From NCBI GenBank assembly GCA_023144005.1, contig JAGLGN010000016.1, positions 1 through 64,000 of the forward strand: a stretch of DNA of 64,000 nt, in the 5' to 3' direction. Origin of the DNA: a bacterium. GTDB lineage: Bacteria > AUK180. This document shows, piece after piece, positions 1 through 10,209 of the stretch. The first letter of the stretch is position 1; the number at the start of each line of letters is the position of its first letter. The position numbers and the translations under genes were made by a program. The notes under the pieces are model-generated. The model had not been told where the DNA came from, made no database searches, and saw nothing but the letters and a program-made list of their open reading frames with translations.

Positions 1-304
1 ACAGCATGTCATTTTTCCTCGAACATTCGCTCCTGCCTCTAAAAGCTCTAACGATTGTTCACTCCTTCCGGAACTCTCGGTTGGGCGCACGGCTGCGCCG
101 TGCTCGAGTGTGGTGGAGAAGCAGAGAAAAGAGAGTAGAAAATAACGAATAGAAGGAGAAGAAAAGGCCAACTATTCTGGATCAACAGCGCTTTTGCCAA
201 TTTATCCCCTTCTCTTCACCTTTCAACTTTTGAACTTGGAACCTTTGAACTTTTGAACAATCTTCTATGCCTCTATTTATGAAACAGTGCACTAGACGAA
301 CAAT

Positions 305-333
305 TTTGCATTTTCCCCAAAATACTGTATAAT
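305..333 (+). promoter_or_regulatory. sigma70-type promoter for the lipoprotein at 355
   Basis: TTTGCA (305-310), 17 bp spacer, TATAAT (328-333). Confidence 0.5.
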
Positions 334-354
334 CGGACAAAATATGGAGGCATC

Positions 355-693
355 ATGAAAAAACGAATAGCTGTCTTTGCGGTTCTGTTTATTGCTCTCT
401 TTCTCTTCCTGGGATGTAATGAGAATCCTGTTGTCCGAATAATAAACAACTCTTCACTTACCCTTGAAATTTGGATCGATTTCACTTATTTGGGAGATGT
501 AGACGGTAATACCATCACTGACTTCCCCGTTGATCCCGGTGTACATTACGTTTATTGCGAAGATGTCGGAACCGGTAATTATGTTTCCACTTACACTAAT
601 GCCCTTGAAACCAGCGGTTGCTCAAACAATCCGAACCGTTTCGAGTACACAATAACTTCCACAAAAGCGGGGATTTCCGGACTAGGCGATTAA
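355..693 (+). CDS. small predicted lipoprotein, unknown function
   Basis: Signal peptide with lipobox (FLFLGC); SD ggagg before ATG; promoter-like TTTGCA-N17-TATAAT at 305-333. Confidence 0.75.
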   Translation: MKKRIAVFAVLFIALFLFLGCNENPVVRIINNSSLTLEIWIDFTYLGDVDGNTITDFPVDPGVHYVYCEDVGTGNYVSTYTNALETSGCSNNPNRFEYTITSTKAGISGLGD

Positions 694-716
694 TCTCGTT
701 CACGGCGTGAACGAGA
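694..716. terminator. 10-bp perfect hairpin directly after the stop codon
   Basis: TCTCGTTCAC-GGC-GTGAACGAGA; no T tract. Confidence 0.45.
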
Positions 717-949
717 GCACGTGTAACGTAGATCAAGACAATTGACAGTTGACAATTAAAAGATAGAATACAAAGAAATTTCTCTCTCAAACAATTTTTC
801 TCATCATATCATCCATTTCCCTTACTTCCCACTGCACTTGTGCCTTGTGCACTTGTCCCTTGTGCTCTGCGAAGCATAACCTTGAACATTGAACTTTTGA
901 ACATTTGAACCTCTCTTCTTTGTGCTGCTCACAAAGAAGAGAAAAAGAA

Positions 950-1024
950 GCGCCTGAGCAGGGATTTGAACCCCGAACCTAATGATTAACAGTCATTTGC
1001 TCTACCATTGAGCTACTCAGGCGC
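950..1024 (-). tRNA. tRNA-Asn (anticodon GTT)
   Basis: Reverse complement GCGCCTGAGTAGCTCAATGGTAGAGCAAATGACTGTTAATCATTAGGTTCGGGGTTCAAATCCCTGCTCAGGCGC; 7-bp acceptor stem, anticodon loop CTGTTAA; no encoded CCA. Confidence 0.95.
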
Positions 1025-1059
1025 ATGAGAGAACATTATAAGTGTTTTTGTGAGAATTG

Positions 1060-2196
1060 TCAAGATTTTTTCCAGAACTTCCTGAATATAAAATACTGCA
1101 CGATAATAAAGGGAAATACAGACAGATACAGAGTCGAATATCCCACTTGATCTTTCAATGACAATAGGGCAAGAGGGACAAATGCGGGAACCAATCCTGT
1201 GATGGTGCCGAACAGGCCGATGACCTTTCCCCTGTTCGCCTTATTGCTTGCCGCGGCAAGCATCACATGTATAGAGCTCATTGACAATTGTATTACCATC
1301 CAGCCAAAGACGAACATGATCGCATTACCTGTGATCACCCACAAATAGATCAGGGTAAAGTGTATCACCTGCGCAATAAAAAAGAAGTATGGAGAGGACT
1401 TTTCGGTAATATATTTCCCCGTACTCAGAGACAGAACGCCTGCCAGAAATCCACCGACCGCGAAAATGAGATTTATCTTGAGCTCGTCATAATCTAGTTT
1501 ATCTGCCATAAATATCGAAGGCAGAGGACTGAAAAGCGTGTACTGCATTAATATGAAGAAGAAGGATCCAGCAAGAAAAAGGCCCGTAAGCTTGGTGTCC
1601 AAGTGCACCTTCCAAGTCCTTTCTGCCACCGCTGGCCTGATATCCTGCTCTTCGGCTACCCAGAACAATGTTATGAGGAAAGAAAGAAGTGAAAATACCG
1701 CCGTGACAAAGAATAGGTCAGCAACGGGCATCCCGCGGGACATGAGAAAGTATCCCAAAAGCGGGCCCAAACCGAATCCCATAATAAAATATGCCTGAAA
1801 TAGCGAAAAAGCCTTCCCCATATTCTTCTTTGACGAAGTATTTGCGAGAAGTCCGCTTAGAGCCGGGAAATTCAGAGATGCCAGCACGCAGTAGATGAAA
1901 TACAGTGCGATAAGGACCTTATAGGAACGCACAAGCCCCATGCAGATGAATATCATCGGCATCAGCGACTGCAGGATGAGAAGAAGTGTCTTTTTCTTGT
2001 ATATATCCGCAAGATAGCCCCCGGGAAATTGAAACATGGTAATGCCGATATTGAAAAATGAGTATGCCAGCCCCACAGCGAACTCTGTAGCTCCCAGCTG
2101 TTTCAAATAGACGGGAAAGATATAAAGCCATGTAAATAAGCCGACAACCGTCAGAAATCTGTTGATCGGAATGAGTTGAATATTTCTTTCTATCAT
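1060..2196 (-). CDS. MFS transporter
   Basis: 378 aa, ~12 hydrophobic helices, MFS-like GGYLADIYKKK loop. Confidence 0.85.
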   Translation of the reverse strand: MIERNIQLIPINRFLTVVGLFTWLYIFPVYLKQLGATEFAVGLAYSFFNIGITMFQFPGGYLADIYKKKTLLLILQSLMPMIFICMGLVRSYKVLIALYFIYCVLASLNFPALSGLLANTSSKKNMGKAFSLFQAYFIMGFGLGPLLGYFLMSRGMPVADLFFVTAVFSLLSFLITLFWVAEEQDIRPAVAERTWKVHLDTKLTGLFLAGSFFFILMQYTLFSPLPSIFMADKLDYDELKINLIFAVGGFLAGVLSLSTGKYITEKSSPYFFFIAQVIHFTLIYLWVITGNAIMFVFGWMVIQLSMSSIHVMLAAASNKANRGKVIGLFGTITGLVPAFVPLALLSLKDQVGYSTLYLSVFPFIIVQYFIFRKFWKKS

Positions 2197-2203
2197 ATTA
2201 CCC

Positions 2204-2968
2204 TCATATCTCCAGGATCAACTCCACCGGACAATGGTCCGATCCCATTACGGATGTCAGCATATCAGCGGATATGATCTTTTCAGAGAGGTCTTCGGAT
2301 ACAAAGAAATAATCAATGCGCCAGCCTACATCCCTTTCTCTGGCGCGTGTTTTGTAATCCCACCATGAATATTTCACTTTGTCCGCGTTCATCTTTCTGA
2401 ATGTATCAACAAAACCCGAGGAAATAAATTCATCTATCCACGCCCGTTCAATAGGCAAAAACCCCGAACGGGTGCTGTTCGGCTTCGGACGGGCAAGGTC
2501 GATCTCTTTGTGCGCGGTATTGAAGTCCCCGCAGACAATGACAGAAAAACCATTTTTAATGTCCGCCTTCACCTTTTTCAAAAAGGCATTATAAAAGCCC
2601 ATTTTATATTCTAATCTGGCGTGGTCTCTCTGTCCATTGGGGAAATAGATATTATATATCAGAATATTTTCCTTTTTAAGTGCAAGCACTCGCCCCTCAC
2701 CCTCGTAAGCGGTATCATCCAGGTCTGCACAATAGAGCTCAAGCGGAACCTGTGTCAGGGAAGCAACGCCGCTATAGCCTTTCTTCTCCGCTGAATCGGA
2801 GAATACCGTACCGAATACACCGCTTCGGAGCTCTTCGGGGAATTGATCGCTTTCAGCTTTAGTTTCCTGGAACATAAGAATATCATATTCCTCATTCCTC
2901 AGCCATTCGAGAGCGTCTTTTTTGTGTATGGCACGAATACCGTTGATATTCCATGATATCAATCTCAT
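2204..2968 (-). CDS. xth: exodeoxyribonuclease III
   Basis: MRLISWNINGIRA start, FQETKAE, CGDFNTAHKEIDL, SDHCPVEL motifs. Confidence 0.95.
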   Translation of the reverse strand: MRLISWNINGIRAIHKKDALEWLRNEEYDILMFQETKAESDQFPEELRSGVFGTVFSDSAEKKGYSGVASLTQVPLELYCADLDDTAYEGEGRVLALKKENILIYNIYFPNGQRDHARLEYKMGFYNAFLKKVKADIKNGFSVIVCGDFNTAHKEIDLARPKPNSTRSGFLPIERAWIDEFISSGFVDTFRKMNADKVKYSWWDYKTRARERDVGWRIDYFFVSEDLSEKIISADMLTSVMGSDHCPVELILEI

Positions 2969-3621
2969 ATCATTCTTCTCCCGGGTTTTTTTCCAAAGGA
3001 AAAAAGCAGTGTGAAGTGTTGAGTGTGAAGTGTAAAGTGGGTATAAAATAGCAAGTAGCGAAAAATGGAAAAAGAAGAGAAAGGAGATTCGGCGAAGTGG
3101 AAAGATAGCTCCCTTGCTGCGCTATGCATGACTCTCTCCAATTCTTCATTTTTTTTCCCAGTGCTCTATTGTTTCTCTCCCTACATACAAATTCTATCAT
3201 CCTATTTCTTCTTCATTTCTTCTTTACTTGACACTCCACACCTCACACTCCACACTTGCTTAGCAAGCTCACACTTGCTGAGCAGTATCAGCTTCATGGA
3301 AATATTTTATAGGATTTGCGGTTTAAATGCAACTAATAAATGCAGGATAGAGGCTAGAGGTTCGAGGTTCGAGGTTGGTTTGGGAAGGAGAAAAGAGAGA
3401 GGCTAGAATTCGAAGATGTGTGGAGTGGAGAGGATTGTTCAAAGGTTGAAATGTTCAAAAGTTCAAGGTTGATAAACGGATGATAAGGTTATAGGGTGTA
3501 GGTAAAAAAAGAGGGAAGGAATAGGAGAAAATGATATTTGATTTTCTTCACACCGTACTTCCAACCTCGTACTCAGCCTGCGCAGTAGGCTGTTGGGTCC
3601 ACTGGTGCGTTGCGAAGCATA

Positions 3622-4260
3622 CTACTTAGGGGAATTTGAAAGCAGCAGGAAGAGGAGGCTAACCCAGGGGACAGTTTTCCGCACAGGGAAAAGGAAGCGC
3701 GAACTGATCTTGGCACCCACCATAAATATTGTTTTGGTCATATACCAGAAATAGAGTTTCAGAGACTTGTTCCTGATCCAGTGTATATCCCAATAGAGTT
3801 TTTCCCTCGGAGAGGAATAATAATCGCCTTCCACCTGCGCAATGCCTGATAAGCCTGGCAATACGGTAAATCTCTCTTTGTAATCCTCAATGGAAGCAAG
3901 GTTGGAATAGAACCTGACCGGCCTTACCGGTCTGGGGCCTATGAAAGACATCTCGCCACGGACCACATTTATCAATTGGGGTAGCTCATCCAATTTAGTA
4001 TGCCTGAGCAGCTTTCCCAATGGTGTCTTAAGGTTAAGTTCGTCTGTTAAGAGTGCTTTCCCCACGATCGCCTCCGCATTGATCTTAAGGGAACGGAATT
4101 TGTACATCACAAATCTGTGCCCGAATCGGCCGATCCTGATGCCTGAATAGAATATCGGAGCGCCGGGCTCAAATATATATATCGCTATGGCGATCAATAA
4201 CATAAGAGGCGAAAGTAAAAGCAATAAAATAAGGGCCAACATCCTTTCCCACATATTCAT
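3622..4260 (-). CDS. bacterial sugar transferase (undecaprenyl-phosphate glycosyl-1-phosphate transferase family)
   Basis: YKFRSLK, TKLDELPQLINVVRGEMSFIGPRPVRP. Confidence 0.9.
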   Translation of the reverse strand: MNMWERMLALILLLLLSPLMLLIAIAIYIFEPGAPIFYSGIRIGRFGHRFVMYKFRSLKINAEAIVGKALLTDELNLKTPLGKLLRHTKLDELPQLINVVRGEMSFIGPRPVRPVRFYSNLASIEDYKERFTVLPGLSGIAQVEGDYYSSPREKLYWDIHWIRNKSLKLYFWYMTKTIFMVGAKISSRFLFPVRKTVPWVSLLFLLLSNSPK

Positions 4261-4358
4261 TGAACAAGAGAATACAATAATTATGCCACATAGTAACTAC
4301 TTTATTATTGGGCGTTTAGGCGAATGTCGATAATATTGTGAACACCGATGTACAGGAA

Positions 4359-5783
4359 TTAACCCTTAATGTCCTTTTTGCTGATATTGTGCTTTTTCAT
4401 TCTCAATTCAAGTATCCTTCTATTGGTCCCAAGGAATTCTGAGATCTCCTGATTGGACATTTCGGGATGCAGGGCCAAGGCGCGCAGAATGATCTCCTTC
4501 TCGGCATCCTCCTGCATGAAATTCAAATGCTCAAAGCCGTTCTCTATGGGTAAAAGGCAGCGGACCTTGACCATATTCTCACCAACGCCCTCTTCGCTTT
4601 CGACAGGTGTATGAGAGGTCAAGGAGATCTGAAGTGTCTCATCTCCAAGATAATCTCCTTTTTCCATGATAACACCTTTTTCAATGATGTTCTCCAACTC
4701 CCGCACATTTCCCGGATACTCATAATTCATCAATTTTGAAAGCGCTTCCGGAGAAATGCCTTTTATCTTCTTTGAATTCTTCAGAGAGAATTTCTTCATG
4801 AAAAAACTTGAAAGCAGCGGGATATCCTCTTTACGCTGTTTTAACGGAGGAAGATTTATCCGGATAACATTAAGCCGGTAATAGAGATCCTCTCTGAAGC
4901 GCTTCTCAGCGACCTCTTCCTCTATATCCTTATTTGTACTGGCAATGAATCTGACATCGATCCTAATGCTTTTGACCCCGCCGACGCGTCTTATCTCTCT
5001 GTTCTGTACCGCATTCAGTAGTTTCGCCTGCAGTTTCGGCGACATCTCTGATATCTCGTCCAGAAAAACGGTCCCGCCGTTGGCGACCTCAAAAAGGCCG
5101 GGCTTCTCTGTCATCGCTCCCGTGAAAGCGCCTCGTTCATATCCGAAGAGCTCCGCTTCCAGAAGATCTTCAGGAACCGCAGCACAATTAATGACGATAA
5201 AGGGGCCGCTCTTTCTCTTTGAAACATAATGAATGGTCCTTGCCACAAGATCCTTGCCAGTGCCGGATTGCCCCGTCAGCAGTATATTTGCCGCCGATCC
5301 TGATATCTCTGAGATGATATCAAAGATCTCTTTCATCTTTCTGTTCTTGCCTACAACACCGGGAAAAGCCCTCTCTATCTCACTGGAAAGGTATGACTTT
5401 TCATTCCTGACGATCAAGTACATATCAATCGCCTCCTTCACCATCTTGTGTAGTATCTCAAAATCAAAGGGCTTGGAAATAAAATCGTATGCCCCTACCT
5501 TAACCGCGTTAACCGCGCTTTCTACCGAACCGTAAGCCGTAATAAGTATCACGGGAACATCAAAATCGATCTTCTTGACCTCTTTGAGAACTTCAATCCC
5601 TGATATATCGGGCATTTTAAGGTCTGTAAGCACACAATGAGGTTTGAACTTACTGAATTCTTTCAAACCGCTCTTGCCATTGTATGCGGTCTTCACCTGA
5701 TATTTCTTCTTCTCGAAGTTTATCTTCATTACATTGACAAGATTTTCTTCATCATCTATTATCAGAACTCTATACATCATCAC
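4359..5783 (-). CDS. sigma54-dependent NtrC-family response regulator (canonical)
   Basis: Receiver with IIDDEE, TDLKMP Asp, SKP Lys; AAA+ with GQSGTGKD, GAFTGA, LDEI; Fis-type C-terminus. Confidence 0.95.
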   Translation of the reverse strand: MMMYRVLIIDDEENLVNVMKINFEKKKYQVKTAYNGKSGLKEFSKFKPHCVLTDLKMPDISGIEVLKEVKKIDFDVPVILITAYGSVESAVNAVKVGAYDFISKPFDFEILHKMVKEAIDMYLIVRNEKSYLSSEIERAFPGVVGKNRKMKEIFDIISEISGSAANILLTGQSGTGKDLVARTIHYVSKRKSGPFIVINCAAVPEDLLEAELFGYERGAFTGAMTEKPGLFEVANGGTVFLDEISEMSPKLQAKLLNAVQNREIRRVGGVKSIRIDVRFIASTNKDIEEEVAEKRFREDLYYRLNVIRINLPPLKQRKEDIPLLSSFFMKKFSLKNSKKIKGISPEALSKLMNYEYPGNVRELENIIEKGVIMEKGDYLGDETLQISLTSHTPVESEEGVGENMVKVRCLLPIENGFEHLNFMQEDAEKEIILRALALHPEMSNQEISEFLGTNRRILELRMKKHNISKKDIKG

Positions 5784-7144
5784 CTCAGTAGTATTCTAAA
5801 GACCGTTCTGTCCGCGGAACTTTCAACTTCAATACGCCCGCCGTGATTATCAATGATCTTTTTCACGATGGAAAGCCCCAGGCCTACGCCCTTTGTATCA
5901 CTTGTAACAAACGGTTCCCATATCCTTTCTAACTCGACTTCAGGTATCATCGGGCCATTGTTCTCGATCTCTATTATCAAGATCCTCTGGCGATTCTTGG
6001 TCACCTTGATATCTATATATGGTCCGGATGAATTGAATCGCGTCAAGGCCGTGCTGGCATTCTCGCAGATATTGAATATCACGTTCTTCAAGAGCATATC
6101 ATCTACCTCAAAAAACAATGTTGTCGCGTTTATATTTACCTTGAGATCGATATCATCCGAAATTATGTTCAGGATATCGTCCTTCAGGTTCAAAAAGAAA
6201 TCCTTTATGTCTATTCGGTTCTTATTGATCTCGAAAGGCCGGGAGAAGTTAAGCATCTTCTCTACCAGATTGGATAAACGCTCGGTTTCTTTTATAATAT
6301 AGTCAAGAAGTTTAATATTTGACTCATCCTTCTCATCGTCCTTAATGGTAGAAGCGGAGGCCTTGATCGTTCCCAGGGGGTTTCTTAATTCATGCGCGAC
6401 CATTGAGCTGAATTTACCCATGGTGGACAATTCACTGTTTCTCTCGATCTCCTTTCTCAGAACATTTTCAGTAAGAATATCCTTGAAGAAAGCATATGTC
6501 AGGCCATGGTATTTCCTGACATAAAGATCATGCTCACGACCGTTAAAGATAACGCTCTCAAAATGCTCCGTAACTCCCTCAGACAAGGAATTCAATTGCG
6601 CCTGTATACTTTTTCCGGTAAGCGCGATCTTCTCGAGCTTCTCAAGAGAGCGTATGCCCATTCCCGCGGATGAAAAAAGCGGTATTCCACTCTGAGAAAA
6701 TATCGCGATGGGCCCATCAAGAAATCCTGTCATACCAGTAAGTTCCGGCGTAGATCTCAATGCCGCCAGATTGAGCAGAAATAGAAATATACCGGCAAGA
6801 AGCCCTATCAATAATGAAGTGCCTGAATTTCCCTTTTTCCGGTAATGTACGCGCAAATACTTAAAATCATTTGCCGCCATCTCCTTCATTTCAAAACAAA
6901 GATCCCCGGTGACCTTACCTATGTTAACGGGCGCTCCGCTGTCAAGGATGTCTATCACCTCAACACCTTCTATCATCAGAAAATCTATAAATGTTTCACT
7001 TGTCAGATCGCCTTTAGTATGCGCATCGTAAACAAGAGCTTTTTCTTTGGATAATTGAATATTATTATTGATCCCGCCAAGGATCAGAGACGCGGAAAAT
7101 ACCAGTACCGCTAATATCAATGGGAGTACAACCTTCTTTACCAT
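5780..7144 (-). CDS. sensor histidine kinase (motifs intact)
   Basis: H-box AHELRNP, N-box NICENA, G2 GVGLGLSIVKKI; 4-bp overlap with the response regulator. Confidence 0.93.
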   Translation of the reverse strand: MVKKVVLPLILAVLVFSASLILGGINNNIQLSKEKALVYDAHTKGDLTSETFIDFLMIEGVEVIDILDSGAPVNIGKVTGDLCFEMKEMAANDFKYLRVHYRKKGNSGTSLLIGLLAGIFLFLLNLAALRSTPELTGMTGFLDGPIAIFSQSGIPLFSSAGMGIRSLEKLEKIALTGKSIQAQLNSLSEGVTEHFESVIFNGREHDLYVRKYHGLTYAFFKDILTENVLRKEIERNSELSTMGKFSSMVAHELRNPLGTIKASASTIKDDEKDESNIKLLDYIIKETERLSNLVEKMLNFSRPFEINKNRIDIKDFFLNLKDDILNIISDDIDLKVNINATTLFFEVDDMLLKNVIFNICENASTALTRFNSSGPYIDIKVTKNRQRILIIEIENNGPMIPEVELERIWEPFVTSDTKGVGLGLSIVKKIIDNHGGRIEVESSADRTVFRILLR

Positions 7145-7173
7145 GGGAATATTTTACCATTAACACGAGAAAT

Positions 7174-8286
7174 TTACAAATCAGAACACTCTAGCTCGGA
7201 TAAGAGCGCAGCCCTCTCCTTATCATTCAGGAGCCAGGAACTTTCGATGGAATTGCGGCAGGTGCGAAAGAGAAATTCTTTTCCATAAAGATCGTACATA
7301 AATGACATTACACAGGCATTATCTCCGTACTTCCACATCGCTGGGTCATCGGAATTGAGCGTCACCTTTATACCGGCATCAAGAAGCCGGTCAAGGTGAA
7401 GGTCATCCAAACTTTCTATGAAGAAATTATAATTGGAGACTGGATTGGATTCAAGGCGGATATCCTGTTCTATCATCATTTCGATCATATCACTTCCCTT
7501 GTGAGAGCTTTTCCAAAGAGGGATGGCATGTCCGATCCCGCTCAGACGGAATTGCTTCAATACGACTAAAATATTATCCAGATTCTCCTCTTGCGTACAC
7601 ATCTCTCCGGTGTGGACGGTCCTCTTAATTTCGGTATCGAAGGTTAGCTCAAAGGCCTTCAAATGCTTTTCGGGGGGATTCAATGTCTCTTCGCAAGCCA
7701 GATCAATACCAAGTATGCGACCCTCGAATTTCAGAAATTCCCTGACCAGATCCTCTGTATAAACCGGGTCACTGCCCCTGTCAAGCGACAGTATCAGGCC
7801 GACCTTAACACCGGTCTGCTCAAATGCTTTCTGAAAAGCATCTAAGGATATCGAAATTATTTCCTCTATGCTCAGTCCCGCTTTCGTATGATACTGCGGC
7901 GCAAAGCGGGTTTCGGCAAACCGGGTATTCTGTGACCTGAGATAGCTGCAATGGGCAAATGCCATTGCGAAAAGATCCTCCTTCGTCTGCATCATATTGA
8001 TCGAGGAAAGAAATACATCTGTAATATTGTATTTGCGCATATCCTGCTGAAAAGTCATAAGTTTTTCGGGAGAATCAATTATCCTATCCCCTTCACCCCT
8101 GTATTTAATGACATTTCCGAAGAAATCCCTCTCGGGAAGAAAGAGGTGCTCATTTTTCTTTGCGTAGAAATTATATATGGAAGCGGCGGGAACCGAACCG
8201 TCCCAATGTATGTGCAGGGGGACGACTGGTAAGCTCATCATGGCTTTTATTTTACTTTTTTCCGGCTGAGATAAAATCGTTTTCAT
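7174..8286 (-). CDS. adenosine deaminase-like amidohydrolase (divergent)
   Basis: HIHWDGSVP, ETRFAPQ, HTGE, GIGHA, LNSDDPAMW; several motif residues differ from classical Add. Confidence 0.8.
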   Translation of the reverse strand: MKTILSQPEKSKIKAMMSLPVVPLHIHWDGSVPAASIYNFYAKKNEHLFLPERDFFGNVIKYRGEGDRIIDSPEKLMTFQQDMRKYNITDVFLSSINMMQTKEDLFAMAFAHCSYLRSQNTRFAETRFAPQYHTKAGLSIEEIISISLDAFQKAFEQTGVKVGLILSLDRGSDPVYTEDLVREFLKFEGRILGIDLACEETLNPPEKHLKAFELTFDTEIKRTVHTGEMCTQEENLDNILVVLKQFRLSGIGHAIPLWKSSHKGSDMIEMMIEQDIRLESNPVSNYNFFIESLDDLHLDRLLDAGIKVTLNSDDPAMWKYGDNACVMSFMYDLYGKEFLFRTCRNSIESSWLLNDKERAALLSELECSDL

Positions 8287-8347
8287 TTATCAGGTATTTT
8301 ACACGATGGAAAAACAAATGTCAAACTCTATTTTTCCCAAATTTCGC

Positions 8348-8375
8348 TTGACTTATGTTCAAAATCCCTTATAAT
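8348..8375 (+). promoter_or_regulatory. sigma70 promoter of the NfeD/slipin/HU transcript
   Basis: TTGACT-N16-TATAAT, 20 bp before the ATG at 8396. Confidence 0.7.
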
Positions 8376-8395
8376 ATATACGAGGGTTTTAAAAA

Positions 8396-8683
8396 ATGAC
8401 ACTACTTCTATTGGTCATCGTGCTTATTATCGTAGTATTTCTTGCAGCTATTGCTGTTTACATATCAATAATGGCGCATTTGGAGCAGGTTGCTACCGGC
8501 CCCGAAGGCCTCATCGATTCTACAGGAAGAGCGCTCACCAAGATCAATTCCCAAGGGGGAGAGATCTTCATCAAGGGAGAAAGGTGGAAAGCAGTTTCAT
8601 CAAAAAATATCAACAAGGGCGCACGCGTCAAGGTAAAAACCCTTCTGGATGAAATGAGATTAGAAGTTGAGGAGGAAATTTGA
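8396..8683 (+). CDS. short NfeD-like C-terminal (OB-fold) membrane protein
   Basis: TM helix plus [13 protein letters not shown]...[20 protein letters not shown]; overlaps the SPFH gene. Confidence 0.8.
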   Translation: MTLLLLVIVLIIVVFLAAIAVYISIMAHLEQVATGPEGLIDSTGRALTKINSQGGEIFIKGERWKAVSSKNINKGARVKVKTLLDEMRLEVEEEI

Positions 8684-9432
8684 TGGTTTGGATCATTGCA
8701 GGTATCGTTGTCTTTCTAATACTTAATGCTATCAAGATCATACCGGAATATGAAAGAGCAATTATATTCCGCTTGGGTAGATTGCTGAAAACCCCGAAAG
8801 GACCGGGACTATTCTTGATCTTTCCCTTCGTGGACCAGATGAAGAGAGTGTCCTTGAGAACGATCGTCCTTGATGTTCCCCCTCAGGATATTATCACCAA
8901 GGATAATGTTTCGGTGAATGTCAACGCTGTTGTTTATTTTCGCGTTGTTGACGCGAATAGGGCGATCGTAGAAGTTGAGAATTTTAAATACGCTACTTCA
9001 CAGCTTGCACAGACCACACTCAGATCTATTCTCGGACAGTCTGAGCTCGATGAATTGCTATCAGAGAGAGAAAATATCAATAAGGAACTTCAGAAAATAC
9101 TCGACCTGGCAACTGACCCATGGGGTATCAAGGTCGGTATGGTTGAAGTGAAGCAGGTGGATCTCCCCGAATCAATGAGGCGTTCCATGGCATATCAGGC
9201 GGAAGCCGAAAGAGAAAGAAGGGCCAAGATCATCCATGCGAAGGGTGAACTTCAGGCCAGTGAAACCTTGAGAAGCGCAGCGGAAATACTCTCAGGAGAC
9301 CCGAATGGTATCCAGTTGAGATATCTTCAGGCATTGACCGAGATATCGGCAGATAACAATTCAACGATCATTTTCCCTCTGCCTATTGACCTGTTCAAGC
9401 CATTTCTCGAGAAATATCATGATAAAAAGTAA
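8680..9432 (+). CDS. SPFH/Band 7 (slipin/stomatin) protein
   Basis: [53 protein letters not shown]. Confidence 0.93.
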   Translation: MMVWIIAGIVVFLILNAIKIIPEYERAIIFRLGRLLKTPKGPGLFLIFPFVDQMKRVSLRTIVLDVPPQDIITKDNVSVNVNAVVYFRVVDANRAIVEVENFKYATSQLAQTTLRSILGQSELDELLSERENINKELQKILDLATDPWGIKVGMVEVKQVDLPESMRRSMAYQAEAERERRAKIIHAKGELQASETLRSAAEILSGDPNGIQLRYLQALTEISADNNSTIIFPLPIDLFKPFLEKYHDKK

Positions 9433-9444
9433 GGAGGCATATAC

Positions 9445-9711
9445 ATGACCAAGAACGAATTAGCGGAAAAAATTGCCCGTGAATTGAACGTGACCGTAGT
9501 TCAGGGAAAGGAGATCATCGGGATCATACTTGATGAGATGAAGAATGCTCTGGTAAGCGGGAAAAGTATACAATTAAGAGGCCTCGGAAGTTTCATAGTA
9601 AAAGAAAGACAAGCAATGAAGAGGAAACACCCGGGAACGGGAAAGATAATCACCATACCGAAACAGAAAGTAGTCCGCTTCATACCCGGAAAATCCATTA
9701 AGAAATTGTAA
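9445..9711 (+). CDS. HU-family DNA-binding protein
   Basis: MTKNELAEKIA...GLGSFIVKERQAMKRKHPGTGKII. Confidence 0.95.
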   Translation: MTKNELAEKIARELNVTVVQGKEIIGIILDEMKNALVSGKSIQLRGLGSFIVKERQAMKRKHPGTGKIITIPKQKVVRFIPGKSIKKL

Positions 9712-9723
9712 TCAGGCACACTG

Positions 9724-9785
9724 GTTCGTTGGTATTGACTCAAATCTAAACATTCTATTGTTATGGTATTTATGAATCAGACCAC
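9724..9785 (-). repeat. R2 MITE-like family, truncated ~62 bp end
   Basis: Reverse complement matches the left end of the element at 14325 (GTG.TCTGATTCATAAATAC.AT.ACAATGGAATGTTTAGATTT.AGTCAA). Confidence 0.8.
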
Positions 9786-10209
9786 TACGCCATTATTCTT
9801 ATTTATTATGGCTGTGTTACTGCTTTCCTCTTGTCATAGTGAATATTGGATCGAGGATCCCTCCCCTTTTTATATCGATCATATGGGCAAAGCTATTGAT
9901 CTGTATAGGGATGGAATGTTCGCCGACTCACTCATCACACTTGACTTCATTCAATTAGGAGAGAGCAGGTATTTTCATAAGGATTATTATACAATGCTGA
10001 ATTTTCTCCAATTACACTGGTTTGAAAGCGCTCTGAAGATCGCCAAGGAAATACTCCCCTATTCCCAGGATGATGAATCTACATTCATGATACATTATGT
10101 AAGATTGACCTGCCGCAAGGAATTGGAAACGATCAGCCGGCGCGAGTTGAGGATGCTGGAGGGCATACGCCTGCACAAAGAACAGATCTTGGCGGATTAT
10201 GGATTCTAA
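9772..10209 (+). CDS. predicted lipoprotein, unknown; start codon lies in an R2 end
   Basis: MNQTTTPLFLFIMAVLLLSSC lipobox; supplied ORF starts at 9763 but ATG 9772 is equally plausible. Confidence 0.6.
   Translation: MNQTTTPLFLFIMAVLLLSSCHSEYWIEDPSPFYIDHMGKAIDLYRDGMFADSLITLDFIQLGESRYFHKDYYTMLNFLQLHWFESALKIAKEILPYSQDDESTFMIHYVRLTCRKELETISRRELRMLEGIRLHKEQILADYGF

Noticed and set aside
3065-3406. 113-aa ORF (MEKEEKGDSAKWKDSS...) in the intergenic repeat region
   Set aside because: Composed of STRR words and repeat fragments; composition is not protein-like.
5853-6302. Antisense ORFs (e.g. 149 aa plus strand) opposite the histidine kinase and other genes
   Set aside because: Opposite strand of well-supported genes, with no recognisable domain or independent start signals.
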